Positions 22,711 through 30,519 of a stretch of DNA of 39,293 bases are shown here, piece after piece. The position numbers and the translations under genes are program-made. Each line of letters begins with the position of its first letter. The stretch's first letter is position 1. Below the pieces are notes generated by a model. The model was not told where the DNA came from. It made no database searches and saw only the letters and a program-made list of their open reading frames with translations. The stretch covers positions 1 through 39,293 of the IMG/VR virus record IMGVR_UViG_3300009537_000062; one strand, written 5' to 3'. The stretch is from a virus.

Positions 22711-23712
22711 TCAGATGATCTTGCCCTGAAAGATCCGCCGATTATCGACCGTGAAACTTCCGTTCTTCAGGTGCTCAACGCGGGCGACACCGTGACACCA
22801 GCGGTTGAGCGGCATGTAGCGCGGATGAAGGTCGCAGAGACAAGCGACAGACCAGCACGTCGTGATGTCCTCGGAGATGTCGGACTCGGTGTGCGATGAC
22901 TCCTGATGAAAATGCCCGCAGATTGCGCTTTTCTTCGCGCGCAGGTAAAGCCCGCGCGCCGGATTCACCGGGTTGGAGATCGCAAACTTGTATTCATGCC
23001 CGTGCAGCGCGTAGAGGTTGCCGAGCTTGATCGGCTGCATGTCGCGCACCGTCTCAATGCCGAAGTCGGACGCATTGACGATCTGATCGAGCGCCATGAT
23101 CGGCAAACCCAACAGCTCCGGGCAGCGAACCATGATATAGCGCTCGTGCCGCTCCTCGTGGTTGCCAAACTTCCAGACGAAGCGCGCCTTCGGGAACTTG
23201 CCTCTGAGCCAGCCGAAAAATTGCCGGGTGAGATCCACCTCGGCCTTGAGCTTGCGCTTTCGTGGATCGGTTTCCCAGCGCGACTGAGCATAGCAGTCCA
23301 TGATGTCGCCGTTCAGGAGAACGGTATCGACCGGCTTTTTGCTCGCCCATTCGACGGCGGCCTCCACGGCGGCGCGGTCGTGATACGGGATATGCACGTC
23401 GTGCAGCGCGAGCGTGGCGCCGGGTTCGATGATGAACGGAACGAAGGCCTCGATGTCGCGGATTCCCTCCGGCATGCGCTCGAAGGTTGCGGACTGATGC
23501 CCGTGAACGACGGCGGAACACGGAATACACCTTCTATTCTTTGAGCCGTGCGCGCCCGTGGCATACCGGATCGCGCGTCGCGCATGTTCTGCGCTTGAGA
23601 AAACCTCCGGGTGCTCCGCGTGCATCGCCCGTGCGACTGCTTGTTTTGGTGAGCCGGGGAACTTGTTAATGAATTCCCGAGCGATTCCAACGACGAAGCC
23701 AGATTTATTCAT
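22711..23712 (-). CDS. Calcineurin-like metallophosphoesterase
   Basis: 333 aa. The five metal-binding blocks are visible: DVH at 105-107, NGD at 134-136, GNHE at 183-186, HGHEYKF near 235 and CGHFHQ near 268. Residues 1-60 are a helical N-terminal extension with an HTH-like segment (SPKQAVARAMHAEHPEVFSS). Such phage enzymes cut phosphodiesters or phosphates of nucleotides or DNA; the exact substrate cannot be seen. Its place between lysis and head genes is unusual; packaging or DNA-end processing is one idea, counter-defence against a nucleotide signal another. Both are inference. Confidence 0.85.
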   Translation of the reverse strand: MNKSGFVVGIAREFINKFPGSPKQAVARAMHAEHPEVFSSAEHARRAIRYATGAHGSKNRRCIPCSAVVHGHQSATFERMPEGIRDIEAFVPFIIEPGATLALHDVHIPYHDRAAVEAAVEWASKKPVDTVLLNGDIMDCYAQSRWETDPRKRKLKAEVDLTRQFFGWLRGKFPKARFVWKFGNHEERHERYIMVRCPELLGLPIMALDQIVNASDFGIETVRDMQPIKLGNLYALHGHEYKFAISNPVNPARGLYLRAKKSAICGHFHQESSHTESDISEDITTCWSVACLCDLHPRYMPLNRWCHGVARVEHLKNGSFTVDNRRIFQGKII

Positions 23713-23739
23713 GATGTAATGCTAGCGGAGGTCGTCAAA

Positions 23740-24015
23740 TCAACCGCCAGCCAGATACTTCGCCAAAAAAACTATGATCGCGAACATCGCCGAGATCGTC
23801 GCGGAGATTCCAGCGACCTTGGCAAGTGTCGTATCGCGCCAGCGCTCCAGGTGGTTAACCCGCCCATTGGTAATCTTGGCCTGATCCAAAATCTGTCGAA
23901 GCACCTCGTCCTGCCTTTTAAGCGTATCATCCTGGCGGTCCATGCGCGTGAGTATCCGCGCGGCGAATGCGTCGAGTGAGGTCAGGTTGATGTTGATTTG
24001 CCGCTCGTCGCTCAT
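23740..24015 (-). CDS. XhlA-like coiled-coil protein with C-terminal TM, 91 aa
   Basis: From ATG 24015 (MSDERQININLTSLDAFAAR). A coiled coil (about 20-62, DRQDDTLKRQDEVLRQILDQ) is followed by a short basic hinge and one transmembrane helix, VAGISATISAMFAIIVFLAK. This layout is that of XhlA/hemolysin-like proteins encoded beside holins. It starts 1 bp after the lipoprotein stop (TGA-C-ATG). Likely part of the lysis cassette. Confidence 0.62.
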   Translation of the reverse strand: MSDERQININLTSLDAFAARILTRMDRQDDTLKRQDEVLRQILDQAKITNGRVNHLERWRDTTLAKVAGISATISAMFAIIVFLAKYLAGG

Positions 24016-24016
24016 G

Positions 24017-24217
24017 TCAATTTCGCTTTTGAATTTCATATTCCAGCCGGTTGATCGTGAGCAACGCGTCGCTCGTGAAGTTGGGCGCCGCAACTGCCGC
24101 CGCCTTGAATTCAGGATGCTCAATCAGGCGCTTCGCATTCTCAAGCGGAGCGGACGCGCAGCCGGTTAAGGCAAGCGACAGCCATACGATTGACCGGTTA
24201 AAGCATGCGCTTTTCAT
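24017..24217 (-). CDS. Small lipoprotein, candidate outer spanin, 66 aa
   Basis: MKSACFNRSIVWLSLALTGC contains a signal peptide with lipobox LTGC; the cysteine at about 20 would be acylated and anchored to the outer membrane. The remaining 46 residues are helical (ENAKRLIEHPEFKAAAVAAP...). Size, lipobox and ATGA overlap with a small membrane protein beside a holin suggest an Rz1-like role, fusing inner and outer membrane at lysis. A true Rz1 is usually Pro-rich, which is not seen. Confidence 0.6.
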   Translation of the reverse strand: MKSACFNRSIVWLSLALTGCASAPLENAKRLIEHPEFKAAAVAAPNFTSDALLTINRLEYEIQKRN

Positions 24218-24363
24218 TCCTTGCGCGCCCTTTCGATTGCATCCTGCACGGCCTTGTTCTTCCGCTCAAGCTCCTGCTTTGCCTGCACAGCGATAATCGC
24301 ATCCCGGATAACCGGGAAGGCGGATATCAGCGCCGTCAGGAGCCTGACCAGAAGCGCGGTCAT
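24214..24363 (-). CDS. Small membrane-anchored protein, 49 aa (candidate inner spanin)
   Basis: ATG 24363 to TGA 24214. MTALLVRLLTALISAFPVIR is a short N-terminal membrane helix, followed by a charged coiled coil QAKQELERKNKAVQDAIERA. It overlaps the holin stop and the lipoprotein start by 4 bp each (ATGA both times), strong support for a real gene. Topology is that of an inner-membrane spanin, though it is shorter than known ones. Confidence 0.6.
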   Translation of the reverse strand: MTALLVRLLTALISAFPVIRDAIIAVQAKQELERKNKAVQDAIERARKE

Positions 24364-24575
24364 TTCTTGCTGATGAGCGGCTTCAACGCGACGGCGCGCC
24401 CGTAGAGGGCGATTGCGATGCCGACGAGTTGCGCGGTCTGATCGACCAGACCGGCGACGCCCTCGGAGAAACCCTCGGTGACGGAATAGCCGAAGATGTT
24501 TGCCACGGTCGGAATCGCGGTGATGACCAGACCCCAGACGGTTTTTGAACCCAGTATGTTTTTGATCGTGTCCAT
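24360..24575 (-). CDS. Holin-like protein, 71 aa
   Basis: MDTIKNILGSKTVWGLVITA begins a hydrophobic stretch (12-30), and a second hydrophobic segment (LVGIAIALYGRAVAL, 49-63) follows. Short, two-helix, basic C-terminus (LKPLISKK): typical for phage holins that release or activate the endolysin. Neighbours (two spanin-like genes and an XhlA-like gene) support the assignment. The endolysin gene lies 10.5 kb away at 35.1 kb, so the lysis genes are split. Confidence 0.68.
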   Translation of the reverse strand: MDTIKNILGSKTVWGLVITAIPTVANIFGYSVTEGFSEGVAGLVDQTAQLVGIAIALYGRAVALKPLISKK

Positions 24576-24579
24576 AAAA

Positions 24580-25827
24580 TTAAACGAGGTTGAGCTTGGT
24601 GAGAATCGACGAGCGGGAAATGATGTCGGCGTATTTTGGAACCGTCGCCTGAACGATGCGGACTTGCGGCCTGAATGTTCCGTCTCCGAATAGACTGGTT
24701 TTAACGTGCCCGGATATTTCTACGATGCTTTCCGTCGCCTTTGGGTCGGGAAAATACATCGTCGAAATGTCGGCAACGGCATTGTTCGCCTCGGAATCAA
24801 TCTGCCCGTCGCCTATTTCCCACGCCGTGGTCGTGCGCTCGATGAAATCCACGTCAGCGGTCGAACCGTCGAAGGTGAAATAAATGTCCTTTAGCTCCTT
24901 AGCCGACAGGAAAAGACCAATGCGGAATTTGAAACTGTAAAATGAATCCGCCTCCAGGTTGACCGAAATTGCGTTTAGCGGCGTGTAAATTGCGCCGTTG
25001 GTAACGCGGATGGTGTTTCCCGTTGACAGGAACACTGTTTCCGTTCCTGCGCCATCAGCTCCTGCCGGACCCGCCGGGCCTGCCAGACCATCTGCGCCAT
25101 CTGCGCCATCTGCGCCTGCCGGACCCTGATCGCCCTTTGCCCCCGGCGTAGAGATTCCACCGCCAGAGACGCCGCGAGCAGCCAATAGCTGCCAGCCCTT
25201 CGCCTTCTTGCCCGGCTTTTGGGTGTTCCCGTCCACCGTAGACGCCCAGCTTGAGCCGTTGAGTATCACGACATCCCCGCGTGAATAAACGGCCCCGGAG
25301 ACCCATTCCCCGCGGAGGTTGAAGCTCGTCACGGCGGCAAACTTGGTCGCGAGCGCATCGATCATCGACCGCATCTCAGCCTTGTATCCCGACATCTCGC
25401 CGGAATAGCGGTCCAGCCCGGCTTTCAGTTCTTCGATTTTCGCATCGCTCTTTTTCTCAAGCTCGGCGCGGGTTTCTTCGCTCGCGTCGAATTTCTGATC
25501 ACGTTCGGCGACCAGCGCCTTGGCGTCGGCGAGTCCGGATTGAAGTTGCCGCAAGGAAACATCCATCTGCGCGCCCATCTCATCCAGCCGGCGAATGATC
25601 GCGCCTTGGTTCTCGCTCAGGACTCCGTAATTCAGAGCCTTGATGCCGTCAATCGCCGCGCGGAGTGCCGACAGCGCCGAGTCCTGCGCGCCTTTCGTGG
25701 CCGATAGCGGTGCCTGCTGCGCGGCAAATTCCGCCTCAATGCCGGCGAAGCGCTTCTCCAGCTCGCCGATGTTCGCCATCAGCGCGAGAATGCGAGCGTG
25801 CGCCTGTTCTGTTTGCAGTTGCAGCAT
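24580..25827 (-). CDS. Coiled-coil fibre with CBM-like and collagen-like parts
   Basis: 415 aa. Residues 1-168: long helical coiled coil (GELEKRFAGIEAEFAAQQAP; ALSALRAAIDGIKALNYGVL). Residues 172-218: WVSGAVYSRGDVVILNGSSW and KPGKKAKGWQLLAARG, the pattern of a carbohydrate-binding module of the CBM5/12 kind. Residues 229-261 are collagen-like G-X-Y triplets. The C-terminal 150 residues are a beta-rich tip. It is clearly a paralogue of the 27157-28191 product over the first 220 residues. Probably a host-binding appendage; head fibre or side tail fibre cannot be told apart from sequence. Confidence 0.75.
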   Translation of the reverse strand: MLQLQTEQAHARILALMANIGELEKRFAGIEAEFAAQQAPLSATKGAQDSALSALRAAIDGIKALNYGVLSENQGAIIRRLDEMGAQMDVSLRQLQSGLADAKALVAERDQKFDASEETRAELEKKSDAKIEELKAGLDRYSGEMSGYKAEMRSMIDALATKFAAVTSFNLRGEWVSGAVYSRGDVVILNGSSWASTVDGNTQKPGKKAKGWQLLAARGVSGGGISTPGAKGDQGPAGADGADGADGLAGPAGPAGADGAGTETVFLSTGNTIRVTNGAIYTPLNAISVNLEADSFYSFKFRIGLFLSAKELKDIYFTFDGSTADVDFIERTTTAWEIGDGQIDSEANNAVADISTMYFPDPKATESIVEISGHVKTSLFGDGTFRPQVRIVQATVPKYADIISRSSILTKLNLV

Positions 25828-25829
25828 GG

Positions 25830-26111
25830 TCAGTCGGTTGATTCCTCGCCATACCGCGGGCCGTCAATTCCGCCCGTGCGCACTTCTATGCCCGAGAGCA
25901 AGAAAATCGCAATCTGCTCCTCGGTGAAGCTGTGGCAGTAGTAGCGGCGGGAGTTGGGGTCGGGGTTGCCGTCCTTGTCGCAAGTTTCAGCGGCGGTGGG
26001 GCCGAGCCCGCATTGGGGGTCTTCACCGACATAGGAGCCCCCGTTCTCGCTTTTGAAGGCTTCAAGAAACTGCTCCCACTCGTCTTTATTTTGGAAGATT
26101 ACGAATTGCAT
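25830..26111 (-). CDS. Hypothetical protein, 93 aa
   Basis: MQFVIFQNKDEWEQFLEAFK; a globular small protein with Cys at positions near 34, 44 and 59 and a helix FTEEQIAIFLLSGIEV. Lies between the LamG-like gene (1-bp overlap) and fibre gene 24580-25827 (2-bp gap). No family recognised; possibly a fibre assembly factor or decorates it. Confidence 0.55.
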   Translation of the reverse strand: MQFVIFQNKDEWEQFLEAFKSENGGSYVGEDPQCGLGPTAAETCDKDGNPDPNSRRYYCHSFTEEQIAIFLLSGIEVRTGGIDGPRYGEESTD

Positions 26112-27160
26112 TAGTGCGCTCCCATTTCCAGTTTGAGTTGGGCAAGTTCCGAGGAGGACAGGACGCGGCGGAAGACGGCGGCGGCGAAGATTTCTCCGTC
26201 CAGTTGCAAAGATGCGTTGGTTCTTAAGCCAATACGCAATGCCAAGGTATTCGTTGGGTTCGTTGTGGTGTTGTCATCCCCAGTATTCCTAACCCCATCA
26301 ATCGCAGCTATTACTTTTTTAGGTGCATCGCCACTTCTTGAACCAGAAGCCAAAAATGCCACACTGGACGTATATGCCTGAGCTGATCCAATAGATGCAA
26401 TTCCTCCGGTTCCAGAAATAAGCATAAGCGAAGATAACGTAGCACTGCTGTGTCGAATTTCCCACCCGTCCACCGCATTTCCAGTAGTCTTTGTAACGAA
26501 CACCTCATTCGCCGTGGGGGTGCCATGATGTCGCCCAGCGAATACAATGGAAAGGCTATCGTTTGCCCCAAAGTTCAACAACGCATGATTCGCCACCTCC
26601 AGATACTTACTCGCAAAGTTCAGCAGCAGCGGGCGATCCACCACCACGGTTTTCGGGCCGCTAGTAGCACGATTCACGGTCCACGTCTTACTGTTCAGTG
26701 TATCGACATATTGTGTTTGCGTTGCACCAGAGGAAACGAATCGAGCAACCTCAACAGCGGTCTTTGAAACGACAATCAGCTTCACCGACTTCAAGCCAAA
26801 CTGCGTCATCGTGTTGCCAAATGTGGCAATCCCGCCGCTGGCAACGACTGTAGCGGTAGCTTGAGTGTTATCCAGATAGGTTACAGTGAAGTCGTAGGTG
26901 TCATCAGTAAGCGGCACCGTAACGTTGTTGTTGCTTGTGTTCGGAAAATACACATACCGCTCCCCCGTGAACGGCAGGCGCACCGGATCGGCGGTGTCCA
27001 CACCTACACTGTTGCCGAAACGCGCATTGCCTACGCCAGAGCTGACGAGGTTCAGCAGCGAATCCGTGGCGGAGTCATAGACCCGCGCGTCCCAGTAGCC
27101 GACGGCCTGCTGTAAGAGCGTTGACCGGATCGGTGGTCTCGGTATCAGGATTTGCATCAC
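26111..27160 (-). CDS. LamG/concanavalin-like adhesin-type protein, 349 aa
   Basis: N-terminal half resembles fibre-associated domains (LQQAVGYWDARVYDSATDSL, VTVPLTDDTYDFTVTYLDNT). From about residue 185 a LamG-like jelly roll: NFGANDSLSIVFAGRHHGTP ... VDGWEIRHSS ... LQLDGEIFAAAVFRRVLSSS ELAQLK, the ending typical of such domains in phage structural proteins. Encoded between the two paralogous fibres and overlapping the upstream one by 4 bp, so they are produced together and may form one appendage. Confidence 0.72.
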   Translation of the reverse strand: MMQILIPRPPIRSTLLQQAVGYWDARVYDSATDSLLNLVSSGVGNARFGNSVGVDTADPVRLPFTGERYVYFPNTSNNNVTVPLTDDTYDFTVTYLDNTQATATVVASGGIATFGNTMTQFGLKSVKLIVVSKTAVEVARFVSSGATQTQYVDTLNSKTWTVNRATSGPKTVVVDRPLLLNFASKYLEVANHALLNFGANDSLSIVFAGRHHGTPTANEVFVTKTTGNAVDGWEIRHSSATLSSLMLISGTGGIASIGSAQAYTSSVAFLASGSRSGDAPKKVIAAIDGVRNTGDDNTTTNPTNTLALRIGLRTNASLQLDGEIFAAAVFRRVLSSSELAQLKLEMGAH

Positions 27161-28191
27161 GCCGGGTTGTAATTGTTGTTGATAGCGCCGTAGATTTTCA
27201 CGCCGTCGGAAACAAAGGAGATGACGTCCGTCCGGCTCCCGGTAGTCGTCAGCGTCGGCGCGGTCCCGAAAGGCCAGATGACCGACGCCGGGAATGTAAC
27301 CGTGCGCGATCCCGTGGCGTCTTGACGCACGAAGAGGATGAACGAGCGACCGGCGAGACGGGCGATGGACGCTCCGCCTTCAAACGTGAACGTGTGCCCG
27401 ACCTGATTAAGCGTCACCTGCGCCACGGGACGCGTAAACGGCGACCAGTCGAGCGCGGCGGCAGTCGTAATCGTGTGCAGGTTCGGCTCGGAGAGATCCG
27501 TTCCACCGCCGCCGGCAGAGGCTCCGCGAGCAGCAAGAATCATCCAGTTTTTCGCGCCCTTGCCCGGCTTCTCCGAGTTGTCGTTGACGAGTGATATCCA
27601 GCTCGTGCCGTTCAGCGAAACGACGTCGAGTTTCTGATAGGTCTCGCGTGCATCCCAGACTCCGCGCGGGTTCAGGCTCGTAGGCGTCGCAAATTTGCGG
27701 ATCGCGGCTTCAAGCTCCGTCTTGATCTTGTCGCCCTGCTTGCCGATTTCCGCCTTGATCGCGTCAAAGCGCGAGGCGAATTCGGTGAGATCATCATCCC
27801 GCTTTTTCGAGAGTTCGACGCGACCTGAATCGGCGGCGGTGATCTTTGAATTGAATTCTTCGCGGACGGAATCCAGCGAAGCCTTGACCGCGTCGAATCG
27901 CGCGGAAATTTCCTTGATCGAAACATCGACCTGGCCGGCAACGGCATCGAGCCGCGAGGACACGGCGCCTAGGTTGTTGTCGAGCACGTGGAAATTCAGC
28001 GCCTTGATCCCCTCAAGGGCGGCACGGAGCGCGGCAATGGCGGAATCCTGTGCGCTCTTGGCGGCATCCAGTGGCGAGGTCTGCACGGCGAATTCGTTTT
28101 CGATGTGCGCAAAACGGTCGTTAAGCTCGCCCAGCTTTTCGGCGAGCAGCAGGATTTCTTCGTTGAATGCCGTGATTGGTTTCTCGCTCAT
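27157..28191 (-). CDS. Coiled-coil fibre with CBM-like part, paralogue of 24580-25827
   Basis: 344 aa. Residues 1-165 coiled coil (KLGELNDRFAHIENEFAVQT; AIAALRAALEGIKALNFHVL), residues 175-222 CBM5/12-like (GVWDARETYQKLDVVSLNGT, KPGKGAKNWMILAARG), then a beta-rich C-terminal domain (HTITTAAALDWSPFTRPVAQ; ...FILFVRQDATGSRTVTFPAS) that resembles a small phage tail-spike tip domain. The N-terminal 220 residues parallel those of the downstream fibre, but there is no collagen repeat. Starts 1 bp after the portal stop codon. Confidence 0.75.
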   Translation of the reverse strand: MSEKPITAFNEEILLLAEKLGELNDRFAHIENEFAVQTSPLDAAKSAQDSAIAALRAALEGIKALNFHVLDNNLGAVSSRLDAVAGQVDVSIKEISARFDAVKASLDSVREEFNSKITAADSGRVELSKKRDDDLTEFASRFDAIKAEIGKQGDKIKTELEAAIRKFATPTSLNPRGVWDARETYQKLDVVSLNGTSWISLVNDNSEKPGKGAKNWMILAARGASAGGGGTDLSEPNLHTITTAAALDWSPFTRPVAQVTLNQVGHTFTFEGGASIARLAGRSFILFVRQDATGSRTVTFPASVIWPFGTAPTLTTTGSRTDVISFVSDGVKIYGAINNNYNPA

Positions 28192-28192
28192 G

Positions 28193-30010
28193 TTAGTTCA
28201 GGTTCTTGAATGCCGCCTCGATGTTCTTTGCGCCGTCCTTGGTATCTTTCATACTCGTCAAAAGTCGGTTCAGCCGGGTCATGCGCCTGCCGGCAGCTTC
28301 GAGTTTCGCCGCACGCCGTGAAGCCGGACCGTTGATCAGTTCGCGCACGCTCGGAGGCGTTGCCGCGCTGAGTTCATCGGATTCTCCGTTGTCTTCGGGT
28401 TCTGCGCGCACGATTGATTCCGCCTGAGCATTGGCCGCGTCCTCGCCGGCTTTAACGCCGATGGCCGCAGCGGACGCCGGAGTCGATGGCAACTGCTGCA
28501 CCGGAAGGCGGATGGCGGTTTCCGGGATGCTGCGCTCGGCGGCGAGCTTCGCGATAAATTCAGCCTCATCCGCAATTTCGGTCAATGTCGTGAACGCGTC
28601 GCGCCCGTTGTCAGCGGCAATCTGCTGGAGGCTCTTGGCGCCCTGCCGGTTCTCGTTCATGTCGGCCTGAGACTCGCGCCCGGTGTCAATGGTCAGGCGA
28701 GGCGGGAAGCGGAAGGCGCCACGAGTTGCGCGGACGATCGACTGCTCGAAGGTTTCGCCGGATTTACGCGGAGGCGCCGGGATTTCCTCGCGCGCGATGG
28801 CATCGAGGATCACGGCATTGCGCACCGGATCGAGTATCTTGTCGGTAAGAATGCCCTGGTGCCGCGCGTTGACGCGGTCGGCTTGCGCGAACTCGGCGCG
28901 GACGGACGGTCCCTTGAAATCCTGTGTTCCCCAGAGGACGCCGGTCGGATAGCCACCGAGCCCGAGCGCGATCTCGTGCATCAGCGTCTGCACGAACCCA
29001 CCGAAGGCGGCGCCAGGACGCGACGGCATGACCTCCACTTTGTCGCCGGTGTAGAGGTATCGGATCGTGCCGATGTTGCTTTCCTCCTGCTTCGGGAGTT
29101 CGCCGTTTGCACCCGGAAGCGCGTTGGAATTGGTGAACAGATTGCGCGGGTTCGCCTGCCCCTTTTCAGAGAATACGAGCGCGGCCTGTTGGCTCGCGAA
29201 GTTCACGCCGGCTTGCTCGGCATCCAGAATGTTTTTCAACATCCGAGCCGTTCGCGCGACCGCGTGAAAGTCCGTGATGCCGCGGTATTGATCGGCGCGG
29301 AACGGGTCAAAATAGTGGAAAAACTGCGATGCCGGGATATCCTCCGGGTCGATATACGAGCCGTAGGTATCGACGCGAAAGATCCGGTAAGCCTCGGGGC
29401 GCCCGATGCGGTCGGTCAGCACTCCGGAGAAATACATGCGCCCATCGGTCAGATCCGACGTTGAAACCTCGTTCGGGTTTCCGATGCGATCACCGGGAAC
29501 AACTTGCAGCTTCAGTTCGTCCCCGATGCGGCGAAGCACGAACCCGCAGTCTCCATAGCTCGGGCGCATCTCGGCGGCGAGCTGGATGAGCTTCCGAAAC
29601 GAATGCCGCCCCGTGGCGTCGGCCCGCTTGCACCAACCGTGGAAATAATCGGCGATGATCGCGTCGTAATCCCGGTCCCCGGTTGCCGGTGCATACTCGG
29701 TCGGGGTTAAAAACGTGCCGTAACGGGAAATCACTGCCTTTGCCAGCGGGAAGTTCTCCACGAGATCCAGAGCCTCCCACATCATCGTGATCCGGTTGCG
29801 CGCGACCTGCGTGCTCTCCGCCGGTTGCCCGAAGGTTTTCGGCGCATACATGCGATCCGCGCGCGCGGCTTCGTAGGCGAAAAGGTGCCGCTGGATTCGT
29901 GATTGCAGCCGCCGGAGTCCGTAGCTCGGAGCAACCGCGGCGATGGCTCGCTCTAAAATGGGTTGATTCGCGACCAGTTCGGAGATTTTCGGCGGCTGCA
30001 TAAGTGTCAA
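28193..30010 (-). CDS. Portal protein, lambda family
   Basis: 605 aa. Recognisable portal sequence: LRRLQSRIQRHLFAYEAARA, LVENFPLAKAVISRYGTFLT, RPSYGDCGFVLRRIGDELKL, FHYFDPFRADQYRGITDFHA and MHEIALGLGGYPTGVLWGTQ; these fit the lambda gpB-like family (PF05136). It forms the dodecameric DNA gate at the head vertex. The last about 150 residues (QQLPSTPASAAAIGVKAGED and on) are a variable, charged tail. It overlaps the gpW-like gene by 4 bp and follows the cassette array and two small genes. Confidence 0.92.
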   Translation of the reverse strand: MTLMQPPKISELVANQPILERAIAAVAPSYGLRRLQSRIQRHLFAYEAARADRMYAPKTFGQPAESTQVARNRITMMWEALDLVENFPLAKAVISRYGTFLTPTEYAPATGDRDYDAIIADYFHGWCKRADATGRHSFRKLIQLAAEMRPSYGDCGFVLRRIGDELKLQVVPGDRIGNPNEVSTSDLTDGRMYFSGVLTDRIGRPEAYRIFRVDTYGSYIDPEDIPASQFFHYFDPFRADQYRGITDFHAVARTARMLKNILDAEQAGVNFASQQAALVFSEKGQANPRNLFTNSNALPGANGELPKQEESNIGTIRYLYTGDKVEVMPSRPGAAFGGFVQTLMHEIALGLGGYPTGVLWGTQDFKGPSVRAEFAQADRVNARHQGILTDKILDPVRNAVILDAIAREEIPAPPRKSGETFEQSIVRATRGAFRFPPRLTIDTGRESQADMNENRQGAKSLQQIAADNGRDAFTTLTEIADEAEFIAKLAAERSIPETAIRLPVQQLPSTPASAAAIGVKAGEDAANAQAESIVRAEPEDNGESDELSAATPPSVRELINGPASRRAAKLEAAGRRMTRLNRLLTSMKDTKDGAKNIEAAFKNLN

Positions 30011-30249
30011 AGTCCGGTAAAGGAAACGTGCGTGACGTTTGTCGAATCGCCGGCCTCGTAATTGATCGCGTCAATCAACTGACCGAGCGTCTCCTTGACG
30101 CGTCCGAGATCCGAGCGGATGAGCGAGCGCCCGTTCAGGGTATAGGACTGCGAGGTCGCAAGCGCGCGAATGGCGCTGATATAATCAGCCTTGAGAATCT
30201 CAAGCGTTGCGAGATCCAAGCCGAGAAAAGGATTTGACGAGCCAGCCAT
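30007..30249 (-). CDS. gpW-like head-tail joining protein, 80 aa
   Basis: Small protein placed directly before the portal gene, like lambda W. SNPFLGLDLATLEILKADYI SA and a C-terminal helix-turn (RVKETLGQLIDAINYEAGDS) fit the alpha/beta gpW fold, which finishes filled heads so tails can attach. Preceded by TTGACG motif copy 3 at the start codon. Confidence 0.7.
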   Translation of the reverse strand: MAGSSNPFLGLDLATLEILKADYISAIRALATSQSYTLNGRSLIRSDLGRVKETLGQLIDAINYEAGDSTNVTHVSFTGL

Positions 30250-30269
30250 ACAAAGCCGGATAACGTCAA
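30247..30269 (-). promoter_or_regulatory. TTGACG-N10-TTGT-start motif, copy 3
   Basis: TTGACG at 30264-30269, ten bases, TTGT, ATG at 30247-30249 of the gpW-like gene. Flanks CCTT upstream and GG downstream match copy 2. Confidence 0.45.
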
Positions 30270-30273
30270 AAGG

Positions 30274-30492
30274 TTAATCGGCGCGCTCTCTTTCCTCGTC
30301 GTCGTGATAGACGCCGTCAATAGGCTTTTCGTCGGTCAACTCGAAGTCAAAGTGCCCGTTTTCGCTTAGATTGCACCAGCTTACATGCCAGATTATCCCG
30401 TCGCGGCGGACCGTGTAGCTGGTGATGATCCCGGTAATGTCGCCATCGACTCGGAGCCAGACTTGCTCGCCGATGCAAAATGGTAGTTTCAC
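30274..30492 (-). CDS. Hypothetical protein, 72 aa, GTG start
   Basis: From GTG at 30492: MKLPFCIGEQVWLRVDGDIT, then ITSYTVRRDGIIWHVSWCNL, a small beta barrel like those of short phage or cassette proteins, and an acidic end (DGVYHDDEERERAD). Preceded by copy 4 of the TTGACG motif. No family assigned. It lies just outside the cassette array. Confidence 0.6.
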   Translation of the reverse strand: MKLPFCIGEQVWLRVDGDITGIITSYTVRRDGIIWHVSWCNLSENGHFDFELTDEKPIDGVYHDDEERERAD

Positions 30493-30512
30493 GCAATAGC
30501 GCGCGCCGTCAA
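30490..30512 (-). promoter_or_regulatory. TTGACG-N10-TTGC-start motif, copy 4
   Basis: TTGACG at 30507-30512, ten bases, TTGC, GTG start at 30490-30492: same layout as the three other copies with T to C and ATG to GTG changes. Confidence 0.4.
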
Positions 30513-30519
30513 TTCCATG

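Noticed and set aside
25055-25306. Minus-strand ORF with Arg/Gly/Trp repeats beneath the collagen-like region
   Set aside because: Out-of-frame shadow of the Gly-X-Y repeat codons of the fibre gene.
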